Assembly (NCBI GenBank): GCA_963976625.1
Contig: CAXBLA010000014.1
Span: forward strand, 11,530-75,529
From: UBA1924 sp963976625
GTDB lineage: Bacteria > Planctomycetota > Phycisphaerae > Phycisphaerales > UBA1924
Direction of reading: 5' to 3'
Length of the DNA: 64,000 nucleotides
Position 1 is the stretch's first letter. Each line of letters starts with the position of its first letter. The notes below the pieces were generated by a model. The model was given only the letters and a program-made list of their open reading frames with translations. It did no database searches and was not told the DNA's origin. The position numbers were made by a program, and so were the translations under genes. Positions 1 to 7,094 of this stretch are shown one piece after another.

Positions 1-14
1 ATGGAGCGTGGCTC

Positions 15-575
15 TTAGTGGCTGGTGTCTGAGGATGAAACGGGATGGGTGGAGATCAGCTCGACGACTTCTTTGGCGATGGGGTTGGGGACCAGGAAGG
101 TCAGGTTGTACTGGGCGATCTTCCAGTGTTTATTGATGTTGACGAGTACGCTGGTGCCTCGGAGGGTGCCGTAGCGGTCGTGGGTGAGGAGTTCGTCGCT
201 CCAGGCGGTTTTGCCATCGTGGGCGACCGTGATGTGGCGCTGACTCGGGTTGTAGGTCCAGCCGTGCCCGTCGGCGAAGGGTTCGCGGGCGTAGTCCATG
301 AACTGGGGCTTGGTCCAGCGCTCGGTGGCGTCGGTGCCGAGGAAGATCGAGTCGTGGGTCATGGAGCGGAAATAGCGATCGAAGTCGCCGATGGATGCTG
401 CGGTGTGCCATGCGTTGAGCGTGCCTTCGATCTTGGATTGTTCGAGTAAGATGTCGACCTCTGTGTTGGGCTGAGCATGCTTTGGGAATGTGGAGCAGCC
501 GGTGATACGCGTTTGGTTCGAGGAGCAGCCTGCGAGCAGTAGCAACGCGAGTGCGGGGGCGAGTGTTCGTAGCAT
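15..575 (-). CDS. Lipoprotein with SnoaL/NTF2-like domain
   Basis: 186-residue protein. It begins with a lipoprotein signal peptide: a hydrophobic stretch ending in the lipobox LLAGC at about residues 12-17. The rest resembles the NTF2-like / SnoaL-type cone fold (DUF4440-like proteins): a helix containing LNAWHTAASIGDFDRYFRSM, then DSIFLGTDATERW, and late strands KTAWSDE and HWKIAQYNL. Members are often small secreted proteins with no known catalytic role; no function can be assigned here. The start is supported by AGGAGA six nt upstream of the ATG. It is followed on the same strand, upstream, by the globin gene. The fold is an inference from sequence pattern. Confidence 0.7.
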   Translation of the reverse strand: MLRTLAPALALLLLAGCSSNQTRITGCSTFPKHAQPNTEVDILLEQSKIEGTLNAWHTAASIGDFDRYFRSMTHDSIFLGTDATERWTKPQFMDYAREPFADGHGWTYNPSQRHITVAHDGKTAWSDELLTHDRYGTLRGTSVLVNINKHWKIAQYNLTFLVPNPIAKEVVELISTHPVSSSDTSH

Positions 576-617
576 GTGATTCTCCTGAGTATTCGAGTAG
601 GAAAGGTTCTTCGTGAA

Positions 618-1091
618 TCATTCTACGGCGTTGACCATCCAGGCGCTGAAATCGGTGACGAACTTCCAGACGGCTTCGACATGCTCGGCGGGCATGTTGT
701 AGAGTTCTACGGCTTCGTCGAGTGTTTGGCGGTAGCAGCGGAGCCATTCTTGGCGTCCGGATTCTGTGATGACGAAGGGGATGTGGCGGGCTCGCATCAT
801 CGGGCGGCCGTGGCGTTGTTGGTAGAGGTGGGGGCCGCCGAAGAGGAAGGTGAACATGGCGGCGCTTTTGTCGGCGGCGCGGAGCAGGTTCTTCTCGGAC
901 TTGGGGAACATGTCGGCGATTGAGGATTCGCTCAGGCGGCGGTAGAAGGCGTGGAAGAAGGCGGTGATCTGGGCTTCGCCCATGGCTTCGTATACGGCTG
1001 AGGGGATCCGGTCGGTCTGCGGCGGGCCCGAGGCGGGGGTGTAGATGGGCTCGTCGCGTTCGTGGTTGGGCAGTGGGTTAAAAATGTCCAT
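618..1091 (-). CDS. Group II-like truncated hemoglobin
   Basis: 157-residue globin of the bacterial truncated family, binding heme and probably O2 or NO in the cytoplasm. The segment FLFGGPHLYQQRHGRPMMRA followed by RHIPF matches the group II (GlbO-type) pattern, where the His of ARHIPF is the proximal heme ligand. A 25-30 residue N-terminal extension precedes the globin helices. The ATG has no Shine-Dalgarno sequence; a TAGCCT box ends 5 nt before it, suggesting a leaderless mRNA. The lipoprotein gene follows 42 nt downstream on the same strand. The family assignment is firm, the subgroup likely. Confidence 0.85.
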   Translation of the reverse strand: MDIFNPLPNHERDEPIYTPASGPPQTDRIPSAVYEAMGEAQITAFFHAFYRRLSESSIADMFPKSEKNLLRAADKSAAMFTFLFGGPHLYQQRHGRPMMRARHIPFVITESGRQEWLRCYRQTLDEAVELYNMPAEHVEAVWKFVTDFSAWMVNAVE

Positions 1092-1096
1092 GCATC

Positions 1097-1102
1097 AGGC
1101 TA
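1097..1102 (-). promoter_or_regulatory. TANNNT -10 box, leaderless globin mRNA
   Basis: TAGCCT followed by 5 nt and then the ATG of the globin gene on the minus strand. Its position predicts transcription starting at or next to the start codon. No clear -35 was seen. Confidence 0.5.
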
Positions 1103-1256
1103 GGGCGATGGGGTTGGTTTGGTCCGGTATCGTGGGGTGATTCCGGTGATGCGGGCGTAGAAAGATGGATTTTGGGTCGGGGGTGGACGGTGTGTGATGC
1201 TGGGTTTGTGTGTGGCCGAGGAAGAGGTGACTACATCTGAACTTTGGGAGGGGTCT

Positions 1257-1622
1257 ATGAGCCAGTGGAACGCGTTTGCGAGATTACATCAGGAGTCGGA
1301 CAAGGCCGAGGGGCGCGACCATCCGCGGTTTGTGGCCAGCTCGCTCAACTGCGAGAAGGGGGTTGTGTCTGATTTCTCGGCGACGGGGCTGCGGATCGTG
1401 TACCGCAAGTGTCCGAAGTTTGAGAAGGGCGACACGGTGAACCTGGATTTGTACTCGATGAAGGGCAAGCACCAGTGCTCTGCCACGGTGATGTGGATCG
1501 ATCGCAAGTCGCGCAAGCACACCGAGGTTGGGTTCCAGTTTACGGACCCGGAGATGTCGAAGAAGATGCGGATCTTTGAGTTTGGCTTTGACTCGCTGAG
1601 CGAGGGGATGTTGGACCGATAG
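1257..1622 (+). CDS. PilZ domain protein
   Basis: 121-residue single PilZ domain, the usual cyclic-di-GMP receptor. The RxxxR-like element is at the start of the domain (DHPRFVAS) and the DxSxxG motif appears as DFSATGLRIVY; the later strands HQCSATVMWID and EVGFQF are typical of the fold. The start at 1257 is preferred to an in-frame ATG at 1194 because GGGAGG lies 5-10 nt upstream of 1257 and the domain begins soon after. The first Arg of the c-di-GMP motif is not clearly doubled, so ligand binding is not certain. Two hairpin terminators follow. Confidence 0.8.
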   Translation: MSQWNAFARLHQESDKAEGRDHPRFVASSLNCEKGVVSDFSATGLRIVYRKCPKFEKGDTVNLDLYSMKGKHQCSATVMWIDRKSRKHTEVGFQFTDPEMSKKMRIFEFGFDSLSEGMLDR

Positions 1623-1657
1623 CGAGCAATTGAGCGAATCGAAGAAACTTCAGGAAT

Positions 1658-1686
1658 AACCCGGCGGTGTGCCGGGTTTGTTTTTG
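1658..1686 (+). terminator. Rho-independent terminator after PilZ gene
   Basis: Perfect 8-bp stem AACCCGGC / GCCGGGTT around a 5-nt loop, followed by a T-rich run. It ends the PilZ transcript. Confidence 0.85.
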
Positions 1687-1743
1687 TGAGCGGGTTGGCC
1701 TTGGGTTTGGCTCTGCTCGAACTCAATGTTTGTCCTGTGCGTG

Positions 1744-1790
1744 AGGCCCGGGGTTGGAGCGGATTCCGCTTCTCCCGGGCCTTCTTTTTG
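1744..1790 (+). terminator. Second terminator-like hairpin in tandem
   Basis: Nine-base arms AGGCCCGGG (1744-1752) and CCCGGGCCT (1774-1782) are followed by CTTTTTG on the plus strand. It lies about 60 nt after the first terminator with no gene between, so it is either a back-up terminator or the 3' end of a short transcript. Confidence 0.6.
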
Positions 1791-1840
1791 ATTGGAGTTG
1801 GTGCGTATGCGAGGAATCAATACACGCGATCGTACCGGGA

Positions 1841-2125
1841 TCATGCCGGGATGCGTTTTTGGATGATGAAGCCGGATTCAGCGGGCTCTGTGCGTACATG
1901 GGCGTGGACTTCGCGTTCGACGAGCCCGGAGGTTTTCTTGCGGAGTTCTTCGAGGAACCGGTCGAGGGTGTGCTCGTTGGCTTGGGCTTCGAGCATGACG
2001 GTGCCGTCGGGTTCGTTGCGGACCCAGCCGGTGACCTGGTAGCACATGGCGATGGAGCGTGTGCGGGCGCGGAACCCGACGCCTTGGACTCGTCCCTGGA
2101 AGATGATGCGCTGACGCGTGACCAT
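1841..2125 (-). CDS. acyP: Acylphosphatase
   Basis: 94-residue acylphosphatase, hydrolysing acyl phosphates such as carbamoyl or acetyl phosphate in the cytoplasm. The signature GRVQGVGFRARTRSIA holds the catalytic Arg (in GFR), and the family Asn-containing loop appears as TGWVRNEPDGTVML. The length is normal. The start at 2125 (MVTRQ) puts the signature at the usual distance from the N-terminus; an in-frame ATG at 2140 adds five residues and cannot be excluded. Neither has a Shine-Dalgarno sequence. It is divergent from dnaG. Confidence 0.92.
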   Translation of the reverse strand: MVTRQRIIFQGRVQGVGFRARTRSIAMCYQVTGWVRNEPDGTVMLEAQANEHTLDRFLEELRKKTSGLVEREVHAHVRTEPAESGFIIQKRIPA

Positions 2126-2360
2126 GGGGGCATTGTACATGGTTTTGGGTGTGGGCGTGGGGCTCGGGGGCTGCATGGTCCGAAATGGGGCGTTGTGCCC
2201 TGTCAGTGCGGGGTTGGGGGCGGGGCGGGTTGGTTTGTGCGGGCGAACTTGGCGGATAACAGCGTGAAGCATCGGGCGGCGTATGATTTCGTTGGCACGC
2301 GGGCGATTTGGGGCTACCGTTTGGGATCGGGGCCGGTATACAACAGCAGATAGGGATGGA

Positions 2361-4340
2361 TTGAGCGGATTTACGCCAGAGCATGACGATCGACAGCGGG
2401 TGCGCGATGCTTCGGACATCGTGAGCGTGGTCGGTGAGCACCTCGCGCTCAAGCCCAAGGGGCGTGAGTATGTGGGGTTGTGCCCGTTTCATGACGATCG
2501 GAATCCGTCGATGTGCGTGATCCCGGCGAAGCAGATTTTTCATTGCTTTGTGTGCGGCGCGGGCGGGGATGTGTTTACTTTTATCCAGAAGTACCACTCG
2601 ATGGGCTTCCGTGAATCGCTTGAGTACCTCGCTGAGCGGGGGAATATTGAGCTGACGAAGTTCAAGCCTGGGGGGGGGGGCGGCGGTGGTCATGAGCACC
2701 ATGGGGGGATTGGGAAGAAGGAGATCATGGCCGCCAATGAGGTGGGGCAGGCGTTCTTCAAGGCGATTTTGTCGCACCCGGAGCATGGTGAGCTGGCGCG
2801 GAGCATCATCGCGGAGCGCGGGATCTCTGACGAGATGGTCGAACGGTTTGGGATCGGGGCGAGCCCGGATCGGTGGGATGGCTTGCTGATGACGGCGCAG
2901 AAGCAGGGGATGGATCTCAAGGCGCTTGTGGGGGCGGGGCTGATCAAGGCGCGCGATACTGATGGGCATTATGACGCGCTGCGGAACCGTTTGATCTTCC
3001 CGATCTGTGATCAGATCGGGCGGGTGGTTGCGTTTGGTGGGCGGAAGATGAAGGAAGAGGACGAGCCGAAGTATCTCAACTCGCCCGAGACGCCGGTGTT
3101 CCGCAAGTCGACGACGCTGTATGGGATCAATCATGCGGTGCGGGCGATCAAGCGTGAGCGCACGGCGGTGATTGTTGAGGGGTACACGGATGTGATCGCC
3201 TGCCACCAGGCGGGCGTCGAGCATGTGGTGGGCACGCTGGGCACGGCGCTGACGAGCGGGCACGCGACGGTGCTGCGTCGGTTGTGTGATACGGTGGTGC
3301 TGTTGTTTGATGGTGATGCGGCGGGGATCAAGGCGGCGGATCGGGCGATCGAGGTGCTGTTGAGCGAGACGATCGATATTCGTATCGCGTCGCTGGCTGG
3401 GTTTACGGAGGCCAAGGACCCTGATGAGCTTTTTAAGCAGCCTGATGGGCCCGAGGTCTTTGCGAAGGTGGTTGCGGGTTCGGTGGATTTGATCAAGTGG
3501 CGGTTTGATCGGTTGCGTGACGAGCTTGCGGATGCGGGGCCGGCGCGGGTGACGCAGCGGATTGAGGAGGAGCTTGCGCGGCTGAGTGATCTGGGGCTTG
3601 GGGAGTTGTCGCCGGTGCGTCGGAGTTTGATGATTCGGCAGGTGGCGCGGGCGGCGAAGATTGAAGAGGGTGTGGTGACGGCTGCGATCCGGACGGGACG
3701 CGGCAAGCGTCGGCCGGTGCAAACATTCAATGATGGGCCGCCCTTGACGGATAATCTGTCTGATCATCCTGCGGACATCGAGGTGATGGAAGGCGAGCAC
3801 GAGGTGTACGATGGCGATCGCTCGGAGCATAACTGGAGCCCGAACGCGCGGGAGTATCTGCTGGGGTGTTTGCTCTATGATGCGAATCTGTGGCTGGTGA
3901 TGAGCGGGGATGAGCGGGCGCTGACGCGGACGACGGCGTATGACTCGGGCTTGTCGCGGGTGGTGGCCGATGCGCTCCAGCACAGCGCCGAGAACGGCAC
4001 GGGGACGGGGCTGCACGCGGTGCTCGATGAGCTGGCGGCGATTGGCGATGAGACCGGAAGGAATCTTGTCGAAGCGGAACAGCGGGCCACGATGCTTCGT
4101 CAGATGGTCGCGCGGGATAGTGAGGGGATCGCTTCGCGTGTGACGCGGATGTTCAATGAGTGTGTCGCGGCGGTGTCGATCGAGGATTCGAGGAATGAAG
4201 CTCAGTCGCGCCAGATGGATCACGAAAACACGGGGCAAGAGGGTGACGAGGCGGCTCGGCTCAAGGCGTTTATCGAAGCGCAGCGAACCCAGCGGGAGAA
4301 GTATGGTCGCTCTGGCAAGAACCTGCTCAGCGGAGACTGA
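2361..4340 (+). CDS. dnaG: DNA primase DnaG
   Basis: Primase that makes RNA primers at the replication fork. With the start proposed here it has 659 residues. Visible domains in order: the CHC2 zinc finger (Cys41, His44, Cys62, Cys65: CPFH ... CFVC), a Gly-rich stretch, the RNA polymerase domain with the Toprim motifs VEGYTDVIA and LLFDGDAAG, then a long C-terminal region expected to bind DnaB helicase. A TTG at 2361 with AGGGA upstream is preferred, giving a standard N-terminus; an in-frame ATG at 2283 would add 26 residues unlike primases. It is followed by rpoD after 86 nt, the classic macromolecular-synthesis gene pair. rpsU is not between or before them. Confidence 0.95.
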   Translation: MSGFTPEHDDRQRVRDASDIVSVVGEHLALKPKGREYVGLCPFHDDRNPSMCVIPAKQIFHCFVCGAGGDVFTFIQKYHSMGFRESLEYLAERGNIELTKFKPGGGGGGGHEHHGGIGKKEIMAANEVGQAFFKAILSHPEHGELARSIIAERGISDEMVERFGIGASPDRWDGLLMTAQKQGMDLKALVGAGLIKARDTDGHYDALRNRLIFPICDQIGRVVAFGGRKMKEEDEPKYLNSPETPVFRKSTTLYGINHAVRAIKRERTAVIVEGYTDVIACHQAGVEHVVGTLGTALTSGHATVLRRLCDTVVLLFDGDAAGIKAADRAIEVLLSETIDIRIASLAGFTEAKDPDELFKQPDGPEVFAKVVAGSVDLIKWRFDRLRDELADAGPARVTQRIEEELARLSDLGLGELSPVRRSLMIRQVARAAKIEEGVVTAAIRTGRGKRRPVQTFNDGPPLTDNLSDHPADIEVMEGEHEVYDGDRSEHNWSPNAREYLLGCLLYDANLWLVMSGDERALTRTTAYDSGLSRVVADALQHSAENGTGTGLHAVLDELAAIGDETGRNLVEAEQRATMLRQMVARDSEGIASRVTRMFNECVAAVSIEDSRNEAQSRQMDHENTGQEGDEAARLKAFIEAQRTQREKYGRSGKNLLSGD

Positions 4341-4426
4341 GCGGAAGATTTTTGGTGGCGCTCGCCCGGAGGGGGGGACGCGGTGCGTATATTTGAAGAC
4401 GACGGTGTGGTCACGGGAGTGTGTTT

Positions 4427-6295
4427 ATGATCGGAATATTGCATCCATCAGTGAGTGAGTTGATCGCGGTCGGCAAGCGGCGCGGCTGGCTCAGCTACGA
4501 GGAGCTCAACAACATCATCCCGGACGAGTATGTGGAGATGGTGCCGATCCATTCGTTGGTGACCCTGCTTGATACGGAGGGTGTTGAGCTTGTCGATGAG
4601 ATGGAGTTCCGCGGGCGGATTTTTCGTGCGCAGCGTGCGGGTGATCTGCGGACGACGGAGACCATCGGGTTTTTGATGGATCAGTTCCGGGCGATGTCTG
4701 TGAGCGGCGGCGAGCATTTGGGCGATGGGGAATCCGTTCGTTCGCGTCTTAACGCGACGCATTATGCTAACGGCACGGGGGCGATGGATCCTAAGCAGAT
4801 CGAGGAAGCCGAGCGCGATGTCGAGGAGGCGCGCGCGATGGACGACAAGAGCGTGCAGCGCGAGCTTAATCAGGCGGTGGCCAGCGATGCCAACGCCAAG
4901 CGGATGGATGATCCGGTCCGGATGTACCTGACGCAGATGGGGTCGATCCCGCTGCTGACGCGCAACGAGGAGATTCGGCTGGCCAAGAAGATCGAGACCA
5001 CGCGGATGATCTTCCGTCGGCGGTGTCTTGAGAGTGATTACATTGTGACGCAGGCGGTCGAGACGCTCAAGCTGGTGGCCGACGGGTCGCTGCCGTTTGA
5101 TCGTACGATGCGGGTGAGCACGCTTGATGATCAGGCAAAGGACAAGATTTCCAAGCGGATCCCGGCGAACCTGCCGACGATCGAGAAGCTGCTTGAGCTT
5201 AATCGGATCGACTGGATGGCGCTCGACGAACTCCGCAAGGACGATGGCACCATCCGCGAGACGAAAAAAGCACGCGAGCTGCGCCAGCGGATCGCGGTGC
5301 GTCGTCGTCGGATGGCGGCGTTGGTCGAGGAGCTATGCTTGCGGACTGGGCGGATCGCGCCGTTGATGCGGAAACTCAAGTCGATCTCTGAGAAGATGGC
5401 GGCGATCGAGGGCGAGATGCTCCAGGCGGCGATGTACCCGAAGAAGTATGACGAGGACGATCTGATTGTCCTTCGCGAAGAGCTCAATGGGCTGCGTGGG
5501 CTTGCGTCCGAAGAGCCCGAGCACCTGCGCCAGAAGATCGATCAGATCTCGACGGTGTACTGGGAGTATGAGCAGGCCAAGCGGGACTTGTCTGGCGGGA
5601 ACCTGCGGCTGGTGGTGTCGATCGCTAAGAAGTATCGCAATCGTGGGCTGAGTTTCCTGGATGTGATCCAGGAGGGGAACACGGGGCTGATGCGGGCGGT
5701 GGATAAGTTTGAGTACAAGCGTGGGTACAAGTTTAGTACCTATGCGACTTGGTGGATCCGCCAGGCGATCACGCGGGCGATCGCGGATCATGCGCGGACG
5801 ATTCGTATCCCGGTGCACATGATCGAGACGATGACCAAGCTGCGCAATATCCAGAAGTCGCTGATGCAGGAGCATGGGGTTGAGCCGACGGCTGAGGAGA
5901 TCTCGGAGAAGGCGGGGATGTCGCCGATGGAGGTGCGTCGGGTGATGGGGATTTCCAAGCACCCGGTGAGTCTTGATCGCCCGGTGGGCGAGAGCGAGGA
6001 TTCGAACTTTGGGGACTTCCTTGAGGATACGAATCAGGATGCGCCGGCGGTGGCCGCGGCTCGGGATATGCTCAAGGGGCGGATCGAGATGGTGCTCAAG
6101 ACGCTGACTTATCGTGAGCGTGAGATTATTAAGCTGCGCTATGGGATCGGCGACGGGTACACCTACACGCTCGAAGAGGTCGGTCGGATCTTTAAGGTGA
6201 CGCGTGAGCGTGTGCGGCAGGTGGAGGCCAAGGCGATCCGCAAGCTTCAGCACCCGATCCGATCGCGGAAGCTCGAGGGCTTTGTGGATTCCTGA
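4427..6295 (+). CDS. rpoD: Primary sigma factor RpoD (sigma-70)
   Basis: 622-residue housekeeping sigma factor. Region 1.1 is at the N-terminus (WLSYEELNNIIP), region 1.2 at DDPVRMYLTQMG, region 2 with the -10 recognition helix at YATWWIRQAITRAIA, region 3 at AEEISEKAGM, and region 4 with the -35 helix-turn-helix at TRERVRQVEAKAIRKL. The nonconserved insert between 1.2 and 2 is present. The ATG at 4427 has GGGAG seven nt upstream; a GTG at 4421 is the only close alternative. A TATATT at 4388-4393 may be an internal promoter, so rpoD could be made both with and apart from dnaG. Confidence 0.97.
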   Translation: MIGILHPSVSELIAVGKRRGWLSYEELNNIIPDEYVEMVPIHSLVTLLDTEGVELVDEMEFRGRIFRAQRAGDLRTTETIGFLMDQFRAMSVSGGEHLGDGESVRSRLNATHYANGTGAMDPKQIEEAERDVEEARAMDDKSVQRELNQAVASDANAKRMDDPVRMYLTQMGSIPLLTRNEEIRLAKKIETTRMIFRRRCLESDYIVTQAVETLKLVADGSLPFDRTMRVSTLDDQAKDKISKRIPANLPTIEKLLELNRIDWMALDELRKDDGTIRETKKARELRQRIAVRRRRMAALVEELCLRTGRIAPLMRKLKSISEKMAAIEGEMLQAAMYPKKYDEDDLIVLREELNGLRGLASEEPEHLRQKIDQISTVYWEYEQAKRDLSGGNLRLVVSIAKKYRNRGLSFLDVIQEGNTGLMRAVDKFEYKRGYKFSTYATWWIRQAITRAIADHARTIRIPVHMIETMTKLRNIQKSLMQEHGVEPTAEEISEKAGMSPMEVRRVMGISKHPVSLDRPVGESEDSNFGDFLEDTNQDAPAVAAARDMLKGRIEMVLKTLTYREREIIKLRYGIGDGYTYTLEEVGRIFKVTRERVRQVEAKAIRKLQHPIRSRKLEGFVDS

Positions 6296-6341
6296 GCCGT
6301 AGAAACTCATATCTGAGTGAATCTGTTCCTGTGTGCATACC

Positions 6342-6370
6342 CGCGATGCGTCTTACGCGTCGCGTTTTTT
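6342..6370 (+). terminator. Terminator after dnaG-rpoD
   Basis: Ten-bp stem CGCGATGCGT / ACGCGTCGCG with one G-T pair and a 3-nt loop, followed by six T residues. Confidence 0.85.
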
Positions 6371-6372
6371 GT

Positions 6373-6400
6373 TTGGTGCAGTGGGCGGAGCCTGTATACT
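6373..6400 (+). promoter_or_regulatory. Sigma-70 promoter for DUF899 gene
   Basis: TTGGTG (6373-6378), 16-nt spacer, TATACT (6395-6400). It is placed between the rpoD terminator and a Shine-Dalgarno AAGGAG ahead of the gene at 6431, giving a leader of about 24 nt. Confidence 0.6.
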
Positions 6401-6430
6401 GCGTAGACACACACTTCAAGGAGACACACG

Positions 6431-7033
6431 ATGGCGGATCGAATACAAGAACTCCAGATCGAAATTATGAAGCTCAAGCAGGCGCTGGCCAAGGAGATTG
6501 CTGAGCGAGCGCCCGAGCCTGTTGAGGACTGGGAACTCAAGACGCTCGGCGGCGAAGGGGTGAAGCTCTCCGAGCTGTTTGGTGACAAGAGCGAGCTGCT
6601 GGTGATCCACAATATGGGGCGTGGGTGCAACTATTGTTCGCTCTGGGGGGATGCGATGATCGGGATCGCGAAGCATCTCGGGCAGCGTTGCGGGTTTGTG
6701 CTTTGCTCGAATGATCCGGCGGAGGTTGTTCGTGAGTTTCGCGAGCTGCGTGGGTGGGAGTATCCGTGTGTGTCGGGGGATGGTTCTGGCTTCGCCAAGG
6801 CGATGGGGTATATGAACGATGACGGTGGGGCGCTGCCGGGGGTGTCGGCGTTTCATCAGTCTGAGGATGGGGCGATCGTGCGGACGGGGCATGCGAGCTT
6901 TGGGCCCGGGGATGATTTTTGTGGGGTGTGGCCGATGCTTGATCTGATCAAGGACGGGGTCAATGGCTGGGAGCCGGACAAGGGCAAGGTGGATTGCGCA
7001 GGGGATCAGGGCGCTACTTGCTGCTGTTCATAG
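6431..7033 (+). CDS. DUF899 family thioredoxin-fold protein
   Basis: 200-residue protein resembling DUF899, a branch of the thioredoxin / AhpC-TSA-like fold without an agreed biochemical role. Visible features: an N-terminal helix rich in Lys/Glu, the segment LLVIHNMGRGCNYCSLWGD with a C-x-x-C pair at the place of a redox site, and a second part with LPGVSAFHQSEDG and TGHASFGPGDDF. The protein ends in an unusual cluster TCCCS with another Cys just before (DCAGDQGA), which might bind metal or serve as a resolving thiol. AAGGAG precedes the ATG. Monocistronic, with its own promoter. Confidence 0.75.
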   Translation: MADRIQELQIEIMKLKQALAKEIAERAPEPVEDWELKTLGGEGVKLSELFGDKSELLVIHNMGRGCNYCSLWGDAMIGIAKHLGQRCGFVLCSNDPAEVVREFRELRGWEYPCVSGDGSGFAKAMGYMNDDGGALPGVSAFHQSEDGAIVRTGHASFGPGDDFCGVWPMLDLIKDGVNGWEPDKGKVDCAGDQGATCCCS

Positions 7034-7040
7034 GTGATTG

Positions 7041-7067
7041 TAAAAATACACCCGCGATGTGCGGGTG
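7041..7067 (-). terminator. Terminator after putA
   Basis: Seven-bp stem CACCCGC / GCGGGTG (7049-7055 and 7061-7067). On the minus strand it is followed by TATTTTTA. It serves the minus-strand putA gene and may also stop the convergent DUF899 transcript. Confidence 0.75.
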
Positions 7068-7094
7068 AAGGTTTGAGATGAGTTGAGTGGTCGT

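Noticed and set aside
1878..4238. 786-codon open frame antisense to dnaG
   Set aside because: Arg/Pro/His-rich translation with no domain, typical of the reverse strand of a high-G+C gene; dnaG is certain.
5333..6310. 325-codon antisense frame under rpoD
   Set aside because: Same artefact of codon bias; composition is Arg/Leu/His-rich without motifs.
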